Below, in pieces: positions 40,875-53,281 of a stretch of DNA of 64,000 bases (within the stretch, counting starts at the first letter, position 1; each line of letters opens with the position of its first letter). The translations under genes and the position numbers were made by a program. Source of the stretch: Halichondria panicea (lineage: Eukaryota > Porifera > Demospongiae > Suberitida > Halichondriidae); contig NC_087378.1 of the NCBI RefSeq assembly GCF_963675165.1, positions 5,885,205 to 5,949,204 on the forward strand, written 5' to 3'. The notes under the pieces were generated by a model. That model saw only the letters and a program-made list of their open reading frames with translations, was not told where the DNA came from and searched no databases.

Positions 40875-43800
40875 TCAATCAAAGTTAATTTCTTCGAACT
40901 GTGCATAGAAGCCTCTGAATGACCCTGGTGAAGACACCTCCAGAGTAACGGTCAGGATATTTCCAGTCCCTTCCACTACGTAATCTTCACACTTTTCTCC
41001 GCACATCTGCTCAATCAATGGAGCTTCAGAACTCCAACCATCATACACATCAGCATGGTTAGACAAGCACTGATTGTTGCTGGGAATATCGAAGTATTTA
41101 AAGCGAACTTGATATTTTTCAGTACCGAAAACAATCCATGAGCATAAAATAGAGTTGGTGATAGGTCCTGAGGGAAGGTTTTCTGGGCCAAAGTTCACCC
41201 CAGCTTTCAAGTAACCACCACAAGAGAAAGAACCTGCATGCCAGTATAGAGAATATTTATCATTACGAATAAAGTAATTATACCTTGTGGGTTAGAGGGG
41301 AGGATAGGGCAATTTGATGTGGGTGCTTTAGTTGTTGGAGCAAGGGTGGATGGTGGTGTTGTGGGGGGTATTGTGGTAGACATCGTTGTGGGAGATATTG
41401 TGGCGGGTGGCTGGGTCTCATTTTCTATATAGAAAATAGCAATGTTCACTCACATTATATGCGTACATACACATCAGCTATGACCCAACAACAATAATAT
41501 TATGTAACAATAACGTGGTGGTACTTTAAAACTCACCATTTACACAGCTTAGGCCATCTACTTGCAATGAGTAGCCAGGATTACATATACACATGTAAGA
41601 GCCGCCATTATTGTCACAAGTGTGCTCGCATCCACCGTTATCATATGCACACTCATTGTAGTCTGAATTAGGTAGAAAAGCAGAGTATAATTATAAGTTT
41701 TACGTATTATGATTACATGTATAGTAAACCATGCACCTTATCTAAACATGCATCTAGCCGTTAACTATACAGAACATCGATTTATAGTAGCTTTATTATT
41801 ATACGATTTATCGCTTACCAAAACAGATTCCTGCAGTTAAGGAGAGGTAGTAACCCTCGTTACATTTACAGCGATACGATCCCTCAACGTTGATGCATTT
41901 GTGACAATGTTCATACTGAGGACACTCATTGATATCTGCATGTATAAGATGATACAATTCACACATATATAATATATACGGCCCTGAGATACAACCACTT
42001 CTCAGTTCATAATCACCATGAACATTAAAGCAAATCACTGTGTCTACTGTCTACATGCAAGCCCTAAGCTATAATAGTTACAGTTTAACTATAGTTATAC
42101 CCTAGCTATTATACCATAGTTATACAGTATACCTAGTCCTGAAAAGTCCACTCGTAGTCCTCTATGTGCACCAGATCCTGAACTGCTGTCACCAGTTCGA
42201 TAATAGATAGTTACAGTTTTGTCAACTGAAAACACATAGTTAATGTTGCTTATTTCACTGGAGCTGCAAATTTTGCCATTGCTAGCATCCCTGGAGAGAT
42301 AGGCACTATCTTCAGGTTTTAAAGATTGGCCATTGAAGACTTGGACATAATCTTTACTGCAGTCGTCACTGGAATTCATGCAAAGTTTAGGAATATCATT
42401 TTACAAGTTACTATAATTATAGTAAAAACAAAGCACTAATGCATTTTTGGCTCAGTAAAAGACATTTACCTCTTTTCCAGAGCAAGTCTTGGAAAACTCA
42501 ACCGGATGAAATTACCATAGCCTTTGGGAACTTTAATTACCCACGCGCACTCTTGATTGGACATACGATCAGGATATCCAGGCGAGTAAAATGTCCCATT
42601 TCCTATTTCCAATACTTCGCCACAATGGATGCCATCAGGAAGAGAGAGAGTACTTGCTGGTGGAAAGGTACTTATCGGAGGCCTTTCCGCTCCTTGTGTG
42701 AGTGTTTATAATTATATAGCATGGTAACAGTGTGTATAGATCTACTATAATGTATAAATGCATTAAGCAGTGAGTCGTAATTATTATGGTACACAAAGAC
42801 TCACCACATTTATAGAGAGCATTTGCCTTAAGAACATCCAAAGGACTCAGCTCTTTAGCTATACCGAACACAATTCCCTCATCAATTGCCTCAATTGTTG
42901 GTTCATCATCATACGACCCAGCATGACTTGAGTAGTGCATGATGCTAGCATAGTCGTAGCCATATCCCAATGTGTTGCTCTCATTTTCTTTACGTTTCTC
43001 AAACTGGCTTTCTATGTAGAATGGTATTTTTTCGTAGTTCACTTTAATATATTCATCTCTGTCTGCTCGTGTATGCTCATGGTAAAATCCAATCACATGA
43101 CCCAGCTCGTGAAGAGCTATATCTATGGAGACACAGCCATAACCAAGAGACAATCCTTGTGGTTGATAACTTTTCTTTTCTCGTCCAGCAAATGAATAGC
43201 ACCTACAAGTTGGCTACAACACATGATTAAGGGTCTCACAGTGATGAATGTCATGCATGCAATAGTATAATATAGCAGTTACGGTAAGTATAGTACAGAC
43301 TCACCCATATCCTTCAAATATTTCAACATAGTAGATCTCGGTTTCATTGGAAGGATAGAATCGAATGCAGGTATTATCTTCCCACTGTCTCATTGCCTGT
43401 AGGATTACGTTCCTCTCTTTGGCTGGATATATATAGGGGAAGGAACTCAAGTATCATGCACTAATTATATCACTTGACTAATTGCAGCATAAGGCCAAAG
43501 GCAGTGTATCAATGACTTTACAAATTAAAAGTCAGTTGTCGACATGTCCTTGATATCCACGGTAAAATTATTTATTCTAGAAATTCACCATTAAAAGACG
43601 TAGAAATGACATATGGAATTCGAGCACTTGGCCATAAATTGTCTTGATTGATAACAGCATTTCTCCTTGCCCTTCCATGATGATCACTTTTTTGACCAGG
43701 CACTTCAATGAATGCCATATCCCCAATGTGCTTGATCATGGCTGCAAAACAAGACTGCATACATTAGCTACATAGCACTGTATACATCTACTATATAGTT

Positions 43801-43965
43801 TGTAGAGTGCACACAAAGTTGACCTGCTTTAGCAGAAGGATCTGAAAAGTGTCCATTAAACACATCCTTTACTTCTTCCACAATATCTACTGTAGAAGTA
43901 TTTCTTGTAGAGGCTGCTAGATGAGGAAGAACTAGCAAAAAGGTTGCAACAATCTGTACAAGCAT
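40875..43965 (-). CDS. Tolloid-like astacin metalloprotease (astacin-CUB-EGF-EGF-CUB)
   Basis: Ten exons: 43965-43824, 43741-43589, 43422-43305, 43202-42805, 42692-42470, 42368-42133, 41935-41819, 41662-41537, 41424-41284, 41233-40875. All join in frame to about 670 residues. Signal peptide (MLVQIVATFLLVLPHLAAS), a propeptide with basic cleavage site RARR, then the M12A catalytic domain: zinc motif HELGHVIGFYHEHTRADRD complete and Met-turn SIMHYSS present. A CUB domain follows (CGEVLEIGNGTFYSPGYPD), then two EGF modules (DINECPQYEHC with a Ca-binding-type DxNE start; DYNECAYDNGGC). A Thr/Pro-rich linker with one Cys and a second CUB domain end the protein. It is a shortened BMP1/tolloid plan, presumably secreted and matrix- or growth-factor-processing. 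Head-to-tail with the subtilase gene. Confidence 0.93.
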
Positions 43966-44472
43966 TCTTGAAAGAGCTATACTGACACAGATATATTATA
44001 GGTCTGATTACTTTTACAAATGATGGTAGAATAGATCTAAACTCCAACTGCCCTCTTTATATCATCCCAGTAAACTCTTCCTATATTGATATTACCTCAG
44101 CTACTTGCTAAGAATTTCCCACACACTAGATTTACCTCCTACTCAACAAATTTGACATAACAGGAAATATTGTACCATGCAGATGATGTCAGAACATGTT
44201 ATGCTTCCACAATTAAGGCTTCATTCACTTGAATTGTTTATGCTAGACAGGGGCGTAGGCAGGAATTTGCAGGGGGTTCGCATGGTTAGCACTGGATAAT
44301 AGTAGTCTTAAGGTCAGCATGTAAGCTGCAAAGCAGCAGTAGTGACTATTGACTATAGTCTATACCGAGTTTAATCTAAAGTAGCGAGCTCTTTTATCTA
44401 TGGGTGCACTGAGCTAGCTCTGCAGAATCAGGTAGATCTAGATCTATATTCTATAGCTATAGCTGGCCGGCC
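43966..44472. other. Intergenic region and left end of the KDZ-bearing element
   Basis: Upstream of the astacin start no clear promoter motif is placed. From 44248 the sequence is the putative left terminus (CAGGGGCGTAGGCAGG) of the large element, and 44249-44472 is the leader of the transposase gene. Confidence 0.5.
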
Positions 44473-47400
44473 ATGAGCAAGAGAAGGATAAGTGTGAAGC
44501 CTAAGTCTCAATCTATCTCCTACTTTGAAGTATCTCCTTCAAAACGTCGTGCTGTGCATAAAAAGTCTCTCTCTTTGTCTGCTGTGCCAGAATCCTCTTC
44601 TGTTAATTCTTCCAGCAGTACTAGGTTCCTCTCCAGTGATAAAAATGAAGCTGAAGAAGTAGATGTACATGGAGCGAGCAGGCCTACTGATGTTATCAGT
44701 GGCGACTCTCCAGATGTATTAATCAGTAGTGAGTGGCATGATCATGATCCAGAGAGCTCGGGGCAGGATGACACCACTTTTCCAGACACGGTGAGCTCAA
44801 GTGCTTATGAGAAGCGACAGCAGAAGGCTGCTGACAACTGGGCTGAAGTGCGTGTCCAGTTGCTACGTGCCAGTGTAGAAACCGGAATTCCTTCCCCTTG
44901 TTCTGTGTGTGCCGAGTGTGAAGAACCCGCTGTTGCAATTTGCCGGGATTGTGGACCACAGGCATACTACTGTGCCAACCATGTGGACTCATTACACTCT
45001 CTGACAAATATTTTTCATCGACCTTTTCTCTGAAAAGTATGCACTAATCAAACATACTGCTGTACATTTGTGATTATTAAATGCATGCGATCTGATTTTA
45101 CAGAATGGAATGCTTCACCCATACTATTTCAAGCAGTCAAGAACCTTTCCAGCACTTCATTGTTGCTGTACAACTTACATAAAAGAAGTTGTTTGTCTTG
45201 ATCCTAAAGGTATTTGTTTAACTACACTGATATAGCCTGTGTCTAAGAATCCAATGACTTACAGGTTTCCAGCATTGTGTGTGCGTAACCTTCTGCAAGT
45301 GTGAGCCTGAGGCTGTTACTCTTGTGCGGCATAACATGTGGCCAGCGACACCAGCAACTCCCACCCTAGCATTTCATCAGGATCTGCTACTATGGATGGA
45401 GTCACTTTTGCTGGAAGGGTGTATTGGTGTCGATGCTTTTTGTCGTTCTCTTGAATACAAAATTGGAAGAGATATCAGCAAACAAGTATGTGAATTTGAT
45501 GTCGGTTATAATTATTATACATTAATTGTTGTGCACTGATGAGGTGTACATGTTGTATGCGTCAGCAATCGCTTGAGGTACACACTTTTAATTGTCAGTT
45601 GTTTTAATCTGTTTATTCTTCTATAGCTCCGGAAGATCTATCCTGTCATGATTGATGCATTTGAAGAATATAGGTAGGGTATATTAATTGTGAAAGAACA
45701 TAATACGACATATTCACATTAACATTCAGGTTCAACAGATATCAACTCGACTGTCTTCTATTTTTGTCTCCTGACTTGAACACTACAGCTATCTGCCCTG
45801 CCTGTCCTCAGGTTTGTGGTTTTGTAGACTCTGGCAGCCTATACTTACCTTTTACCTGCAGAGCAATGGAACTCAAATTATATCCATGGATGGTGTATTT
45901 GGACTATGTCGGAAAAAGTCTGCTGGTGTTAGTGTTCGACCACCACTCTTCTCTGGTGTATTCTTTGAGGAACAGCAAGCAGTAGATGAGTTTGTTGCTG
46001 ATTATGATACATTTGGCCAGATAATCGACAAGGTAAGGTTTTAGCGTTATACTTAATTGGTCAAGTGTGAAAACCTGCGCTATACAATTTGGATGTAATC
46101 GTTTAAATAGACTTTTAGCACATTTCACTCAGTTAATTTTATCCTGGCATTAGGGGTGTCATGAGTTCCTCGCTGGAGACACTTTGCGCTCCAAATCAAG
46201 GTATGCAGCTCTAGATGAAACTGCCGTGTTTGGAAGCATCTGTCGTCATGAGTTTCCCCAAAGATTTCTGAATATGAAGCGTGGAGAAAGGTATGTACGT
46301 AAAATTAAGGTTTTCAAAAAGAGCATACATGGTGCATTGTTAAAAATTAAGGTATTCTGTATCTTAATTATCTAGACTAGCATATCCTGTGTACCTGCTA
46401 AAGAAGGCACACCAAAACAAGGGTGACAAGTGTCTGTTGTTACTGTATGATATTTCCTGCTTACTCGAAACTCATCTGAAGGTTTGTGTCTCAATAGTCA
46501 GATCTAATCTACGCACTCATATTTGATTACTTCTCCAGAATCGTGGACATCTTGACATGTTAGAAAAGACAACATTAGGAGTGCCAATTTTTCATGTCTA
46601 TGGGCATTGTGCATTCTGTCAGGTAAGAAGAAAGATGCCAAAGCTGTGTGTTAAATAACTTACTATTGTATTATACATGTAGCTGACATATTCACCTAGA
46701 GTCCTAACTGGATGCGGACTTACTGATGGTGAAGCTATGGAGAGACTGTGGTCATATCTAAGAAGATTTGCTAAATCCACCAAAGAAATGCGACCATCTC
46801 ATCGCATCGATGTCCTTACCTCAGCTCTATTACATTATGCATCAAGAGTACGTATTAATCTAGGTTTGTTTTTTGTTAGGGCTACCTTAATATTAGCTCT
46901 CAGCACTAGTTGGTATGCACCTATGTATGCTTTGCATAAAGGAAAAAAGTGCTAACTCTTGTATACGTAGGGGCATCGTTAGTCAAAAGGCTGAAGAACG
47001 CCCAAAACACTCAACATAGTGCAACAGAGGACTTATCAAAGCTAATCAATGAGTCAAATGGTTAGACGTAGTCAAGAATAAAGTTTGTGAATTTTGTGCA
47101 CTTTTATATTGCACCTTCAGGTACACTGACGGAGTCATCAGCTGAACAATTGCAGAAACAACAACACGGGCTGTTCGCAAGGAGTCAAACTGATCTGAGT
47201 GAGCATTAATTATCAGATGATTGTATCAAAATTGTGATGACACTTTGACAGGTTTCGGGCAACGTCACAAAACGTTTCAGAACATCCTTTATATTGCTCG
47301 CGAGCGTAGGTTTTTAATATCTACCAAAGCGAGATACGCTGGTAAGAATGTTAGTCAGCACAATCATGTAATTATATAAATAATAGTTAAGTATAATTAT

Positions 47401-49631
47401 GATTTAGAAGCCCAAAGAGCTGGTTGTATAGTATCCCGAACGTATTAGTAAAACCAGTAGGTTTTACATAGGATTGGCAGTGGGTTTGCCTGTGTTTAGC
47501 AATATTTCAATTATTTTGACTCATGTTCAAACTGTTCTATCTCTGCAGGGAAAGGCCACATCAAGAAACTGGCTGAACAGATAGTTTATTTAGCCTTTTC
47601 TCTCTTTGTATCTCTCATTTCATAATCCATAAACATTTTAATGAATGAATATTTTTATTTTAAAAATTGCACTATTTCGACGTTTCACCGCTCTTTGTCT
47701 GACTGACTAAGTAAGTAAGTAAGTGAGTAAGTAAGTAAGTAAGTAAGTTTCTTGCCCAGCATTTACTCCAAGTACAGCCATCTCCAGGACATTCTGCACA
47801 GTGTTTCCAAACGACTACAACCTGGATTACAAAGCGCTTCTTCAGATTTGCGATTGCTTCCACGAGGCAGATGACCTCTCAGTCTCTATTTCTCTTACCT
47901 AGACAATTCCGCCATCTTTAATGACTCAGCAATTGTGTTGTGGCCAATAATAATAGATAGGCGTGGCTAATAAACCGTGCGCCTAAAATCAGTGCCGCAG
48001 CAGTGCTTTTCCAGAGCCTGAGGTGTTCCTTTTCTTCACACTGTTCAGCTCTAGCTCCCTTTCTCTGACAGGCATGCTATATGCACTGGCTAGATATCAT
48101 GCTCTTAAAATGGCTGTCATTTAATACTGATTCGCAAATTCAACATAATTATCAAGTAATAAATTATTACTCATTATACTATAATTATTAGTCCAGAGAT
48201 ATTCGAGAAGATATCTGATTAGTCCTGTCTTCTCTTCTTGTACTGCCTCTTGACGTTCCACTTATGCATGTCATGATACGTAAACTGTACTGAAAAAGTA
48301 AGGGAATCCGACTAGAAAAACATTTGCAATGTGAAAAATTGCTAGGATTGGCCAGGGGAACCACAAAAAAGCGTGGGAACAAGAAATCAGACGAGAGCAT
48401 AACTCCAATCCGTTACAACGTCATGAACATGTACAATACATAGTATTAATAGACTGTGTTCCAGATCCACCTATCAGCTTCCATCCACCACATCATTCCA
48501 TGCAGTCACCAGTACGGTCCGTGCATGTTACTACGCATGGATGGACTGTGTGTACCTGTGCTCAACACTGCATGTATTAGGAACATCAATTCATCACAAA
48601 TCATCATGATTATGTGCCCCACATTCTAAAATGGATGTATAATAAATATATATAGGGATTGGTCATCACTCCACCAGTAAAAATTGCGTGGCATATTGGC
48701 TGGGAAAACATGGGAAAACTACCAGTATACATGTGATTGACGTTGTAACGGATTGGAGTTATGCTCTCGTCTGATTTCTTGTTCCCACGCTTTTTTGTGG
48801 TTCCCCTGGCCAATCCTAGCAATTTTTCACATTGCAAATGTTTTTCTAGTCGTATAGTGAGGGTTCTACTAGCCCTAAGGGCTTCTAAATTATGTGGAAA
48901 CTTCCTAAACAGCTAGTGTCTAAGCATTAATTTTATTTTTATTATAGCAACCATGATTCTCTAGCCAATCAGATTTTGATCTACATGATTTTCTAAGTTG
49001 GATAGAACACTACCTTTAGCCAATCAGATTGTAGTATGTATGCATGCTAACATGATCTATGTACTTTGTTACAGATGGTCAATCGATTGCTGCACGCCTT
49101 GCAAAGAAGATATCATCAAGTACGAGTACGCTGAAACGAACAGTGAGCAGATTTAATGGTATGCGTCATGATCAATTTGAAGGAGTAGCATACCATCTGC
49201 CAGCCAATTTGAATTGGGAGACAGTTTCCAATTTGGAAGAATTGTCTACGTTGGAGGTCGCGTCGGCTGGAAATTGTACCATTCCCATTCATTTGTGGAT
49301 AAAAGTTGTGAGAGCGTGTAATATGAAGGAAAGGGCAACGGAAGAAGTGAAGATGATAATGGAAGAAATTAATACTGTTGCCAACAACCTGAAATACGAG
49401 CATTCCGTAATAAGTCGTCATATACAGGATATCGCCACATCTGATAGTCTGTCTCTGTTTCAGAAAGGTTGCCTTAACCTTTTGCACCGAAGATTATTAC
49501 TGTGCGAATCTTATTTAATTACGTTTTCCAGAACAGTTAACCAGTATCATACTGTAGAGCTACCTGATACCAGCTTATTAGGTCCAGATGGTTCATTTTT
49601 TTACAATTGTCAAATTCATGAACATGCATGA
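44473..49631 (+). CDS. KDZ (Kyakuja-Dileera-Zisupton) transposase, with one in-frame stop
   Basis: Exons: 44473-45036, 45104-45209, 45265-45485, 45627-45673, 45730-45811, 45862-46032, 46154-46290, 46376-46481, 46539-46622, 46683-46851, 46971-47060, 47121-47198, 47252-47341, 49075-49631; about 833 codons, frame closing throughout. The N-terminus is Ser-rich and basic, followed by a CxC-type cysteine cluster (CSVCAECEEPAVAICRDCG ... HCVCVTFCKCE). The core has family motifs: ICPACPQ, ISMDGVFGLCRKKSAG, DETAVFGSICRHEFPQRF, MKRGERLAYPVYLL, HVYGHCAFCQ, GLTDGEAMERLWSYL and PSHRIDVLTSALLHY. One TGA at 45031-45033, two codons before the exon 1 donor, sits where Trp would fit. A short alternative last exon (47549-47625) also begins in phase. 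Catalytic acidic residues appear retained. Confidence 0.85.
48311..48855. mobile_element. TIR element, CATTTGCAATGTGAAAAATTG family, copy 2
   Basis: About 110-bp inverted ends: CATTTGCAATGTGAAAAATTG, GGATTGGCCAGGGGAACCAC and GAGCATAACTCCAATCCGTT at the left, their complement at 48742-48855. Inserted in the last intron of the KDZ transposase gene. Related to 12559-13372, with a fragment near 62080-62115. Confidence 0.85.
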
Positions 49632-50137
49632 TTACCCTTCCGTTACTGATATTATTTGTACAGACAGTAGTAGTGATGATGATTCTGACGTGGACAATTG
49701 AACACTTATCTTTTTTATGTACGTATATACTTTAATTAATAATTTATTAATCACACTTTAATTAATTAGCTATAGGCAGTCATTATTTAAACATCAATGC
49801 CTTTTATAAATTGAAGTCAAGGCTATTATAAGTCAACCGCGCGCATGCATAATTAAACATTATATGAATATGAACTGCATATAGTTTTGACAATTATATA
49901 TATAGTCCTAAACTCGGACATAAATTATTATCTATGTCATACATACAATTGTACATACATAATTATATACGTACGTACAAACAATAATAACGTAATCTTA
50001 CTTACGTATACATGCAGTACACAAGATAGAGAGAATATAGAATCGCGAATAAAATGGAAGGAAACCTTTACCATTCCTATTACAATTGTATATACAATAA
50101 TTATAACAATTATCATAGTAGTTTTATAGTCAGCTGG
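49632..50137. other. Spacer between convergent genes
   Basis: A+T-rich, many ATAATTAT and TACGTA words. No gene or clear element seen. Confidence 0.6.
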
Positions 50138-51698
50138 TTATTTACGTTTGCGATTAGTTCTTGTATGAAGTGGGGAGACATCAGCTACGTTTGATATCAT
50201 ACTGCTCGGCCATTCCACGATGATCCCTGTGCTCAATTTATTTTCCCCAAAAGCATCTTCAAACCAAGCTTCAGCACCAACTTGTACAACATCCACAACG
50301 GAAAGCGTTTCACAATCTTTTTGGCAAGGACGATCATGAATGGTTTTATGTACACCAGGAAGCACTGTACCTGTCGCAACAATACTTCCATCTCTGCCTT
50401 TCATAAAAATCGTACTGACGGTATCAGTGTTAGAAATAGCTTGATTGGACAAGATTCCAGAAGGTGTTGCTTTGGTTGTAGTTTTAGTGGTTGATTTCTT
50501 CACAGTGGAAATAACAGCTTTGGATGTAGTAGATGAGGTGGTGTTGATTGGGTTTGCGTTTGTTGAGGTAACATTGAATGAGCTGGAATTTGTGTTGAGA
50601 CTGGTTGTACTTGCCGAGGCTGCAGTGGCTGGGGTAGCAAATTGTTTCTTGGACAGGTCATCTGTGGTAATAATTAGAGAAACGAGGTGTACAGTTTGTC
50701 GTGCACCCAAAGCAATCAGTTTTACGTAATCAAATAATGGTATCTACATTACATTTACTTATAAAGCCTTACCATACAGAAAGTAGGAGCTGAAGGATGA
50801 CAGGATTGCAGGGTGAGATTGAAGAAATTTTTTCCCATCTGTGGTTCCCACACTTAAAACCTTTTTATCAACAAACATCATTGTAGCCATCTCACAACCA
50901 AGTGATTGCAGCAGATTGGCCTGTATAAGTGCACAAGGTAAATATAGCCACATGTTAGGGTTTAGTGTGTTGTCTACATTATAGGCATTATATCATTTAT
51001 AAGCCCGCCTCATAGTAAAAGTAATTATTTCCTTAGCTCGCATAAATTGGACCTGTCGCAACATCATAATAATTATGTTCACAAAATTAATTTTAGGTGA
51101 TAAAATACAATATTATATGTGCCGTCTACGTGCACATACAGTACTCACAACACCTACATCTCCCTGATGTCTCTTAGCAACCCGAACAATGAGCTGCCTC
51201 TTTTTTTCCGGCGTTAGTTCCTCCTCATCCTCCTCCTCATTGCTACCCTCAATATCGTTTGCTACTGCATTGTACTTTTCCTTATCAGCAGTGCTGATTT
51301 TTCTCCAAGCCTCTGCCATCAATTTTGATTTATCTGAGAGAGTCTTCCCTTTGAGATCTAATATAATCGTGCATTTGCTGAATAGTGAGTGAATGCACAA
51401 CTTTTATATACGGCATGCACGTCATTAAAATAAACTATCCACCATAAAATCTACGTACCTTGTTGTTTGTGAAACTCTTTACTGAAGACATTAAAGCCAG
51501 AGGCCTGCCTTAATTTCCTACGTGTGGACAGCTTTTTAGTTCTAGCACGAGGAACAGTGTCACAATGAGAGCTGGTGTGCCGTTTCTTGTGATTGTTTAT
51601 CCAATACTGCATGTATGCATGTGCGTATTTAGTTTTGGTAGTGTGTATGTTGCTGTACGCACACACACACACACACACACACACAGACCCACATGTAC

Positions 51699-51756
<58 letters not shown>

Positions 51757-51771
51757 ACGCACACGCACACG

Positions 51772-51841
<70 letters not shown>

Positions 51842-53281
51842 TTAATGATCCCAGACTAAATAATTGGACAAAGCTAAAGCCATCTCATGTGTAACCAATA
51901 CCGACTGCATGTACATGTTACAAATACTATACTACCAATTAAAGTCCATATAATACTAAGGCAGCGTGTATACACATAACCAATATTGACTGCAATCAAT
52001 GCTACTACCAAGTAGTAGCTACATGTGTCAGGCTACAGCCTAAAAGTAACCAATGCTTGACTACAATCAATACTGCTAGTCTTTACAGCAGGTGATGTGT
52101 ACAGGGTGAAACATCTGTACCTTAATTAGCTGCAAGGGCTGATAAAGAGAAGAGGGCATGCAACTCACTATTAGTTTAATGTGCGAGCAAAACTGCATTC
52201 AATTTATTAACTATCTGCACAGTCACTTACTTTACACAAAATTAGAAGTAGTTTGTACTTTTCCAGTAAATTCCACCGCCCATGCACTTACAGTTTTTGC
52301 TCGCAAGCTGTTGCATGCCCTCTTCTATTTATTAACCCTTGATAATAAACCATGTTGACTCTACGATCAATATACTGGTAATTTACTCAACTCTCACGCA
52401 AATGCTAGTAGAAAGGCAGAGGTAAAACGCAATTAACTGGTCACGTGACCAAAATTGCTGTCCAAAGCGCAATGCTTACTTGGCAATTTTTTAGGATCTT
52501 TTTTGGACATAAGCAGACGGTAAGAGATGTAGAGAGTATTTGTATAGCTAGAAATTAATTGTATATAGGGGCTAGACGAAGTTTAATTACAAATGCATGT
52601 ATTTGATGACAGCTTGTTAGTGACAATGTACATTTTTGACGTATAGGTATCAGATATGGACCGCATACCTAAAAAGAAGTCTAAGGCATCCAAGGTAAAG
52701 CTACAAGCAAGCTCAAGACTCCTTAAAAAGTCGACATAACTGTTACAACTTATCCCGATCTTCAACCTTTCCTAAATATGATTGTGCTAATCCTATATAC
52801 AATTCCTTTCTAGCTATACAAATACTCTCTACATCTCTAAGTGACTGCTTATGTTCAAAAAAGATCCTAAAACAGTTTAGCAGAATGTGCATTGCGCTTT
52901 CTGCAATTTTGGTCACGTGACGTCAGCCTACAAGGTAACTAACCAGTTGACTATGATCAATATTGTTACTAAGCAACGTACATACAGACTAGCCGACTAG
53001 CAATGTGCACACAGCGACTAGCCTGACTATATCATACTGACTATAGAGCATATCGCATATAGCACGACCAGACTCAATTTTAGAGACTGCATGTATACAT
53101 CATCCTGATACCAATGTTGACAGGTCAATCTCACGTTTATAGTATTTAATGTCAAGCCAGTCTCAGTAGCAGCAGCTTGTCGAGCATTCAGAGTGTTCTG
53201 TCCACAACTGTGCATCCCTTCTTCAAATTTCCTCACAAGAAATTCTCTCTGGGATATTGTGATCACTGTTCGGGAAGTCAT
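50138..53281 (-). CDS. Homeodomain-like plus HMG-box-like DNA-binding protein in the KDZ element
   Basis: Five exons: 53281-53135, 51606-51459, 51357-51158, 50920-50773, 50661-50138; they join in frame to about 388 residues. Residues about 8-60 look like a homeodomain (QREFLVRKFEEGMHS, LTLNTINYWINNHKKR) split by the first intron inside the recognition region. Next comes a partial HMG-box-like motif (ASGFNVFSKEFHKQQ, then LMAEAWRKISTADKEKYNAV), an acidic stretch (EEEDEEEL), a helical region and a Ser/Thr-rich linker. A C-terminal domain (VSVVDVVQVGAEAW-like) ends in NRKRK, a probable nuclear localisation signal. It is convergent with the KDZ transposase. An accessory role in transposition or target choice is inferred from position only. 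Confidence 0.65.
51660..51838. repeat. AC/ACGC microsatellite
   Basis: AC dinucleotides with an internal block of ACGCAC units, in intron 1 of the homeodomain/HMG-like gene. Confidence 0.95.
52145..52328. repeat. Fold-back with GAAGAGGGCATGCAAC ends
   Basis: GAAGAGGGCATGCAACTC at the left pairs with GTTGCATGCCCTCTTC at the right, and inner GTGCGAGCAAAACTG pairs with CAGTTTTTGCTCGCA. Nested in the KDZ element. Confidence 0.8.
52438..52926. mobile_element. MITE with TGGTCACGTGACC ends
   Basis: The left arm TGGTCACGTGACCAAAATTGC and ATCTTTTTTGGACATAAGCAG pairs with the right arm TTCAAAAAAGATCCTAAAAC and AATTTTGGTCACGTGACGTC. Inner ATACAAATACTCTCTACATC also pairs with its complement. About 485 bp, nested in the homeodomain/HMG-like gene intron. 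Confidence 0.85.

Noticed and set aside
51451-51894. Cys/Val and His/Thr-rich ORFs
   Set aside because: Translations of the AC/ACGC microsatellite; the real exon here is 51459-51606 on the minus strand.
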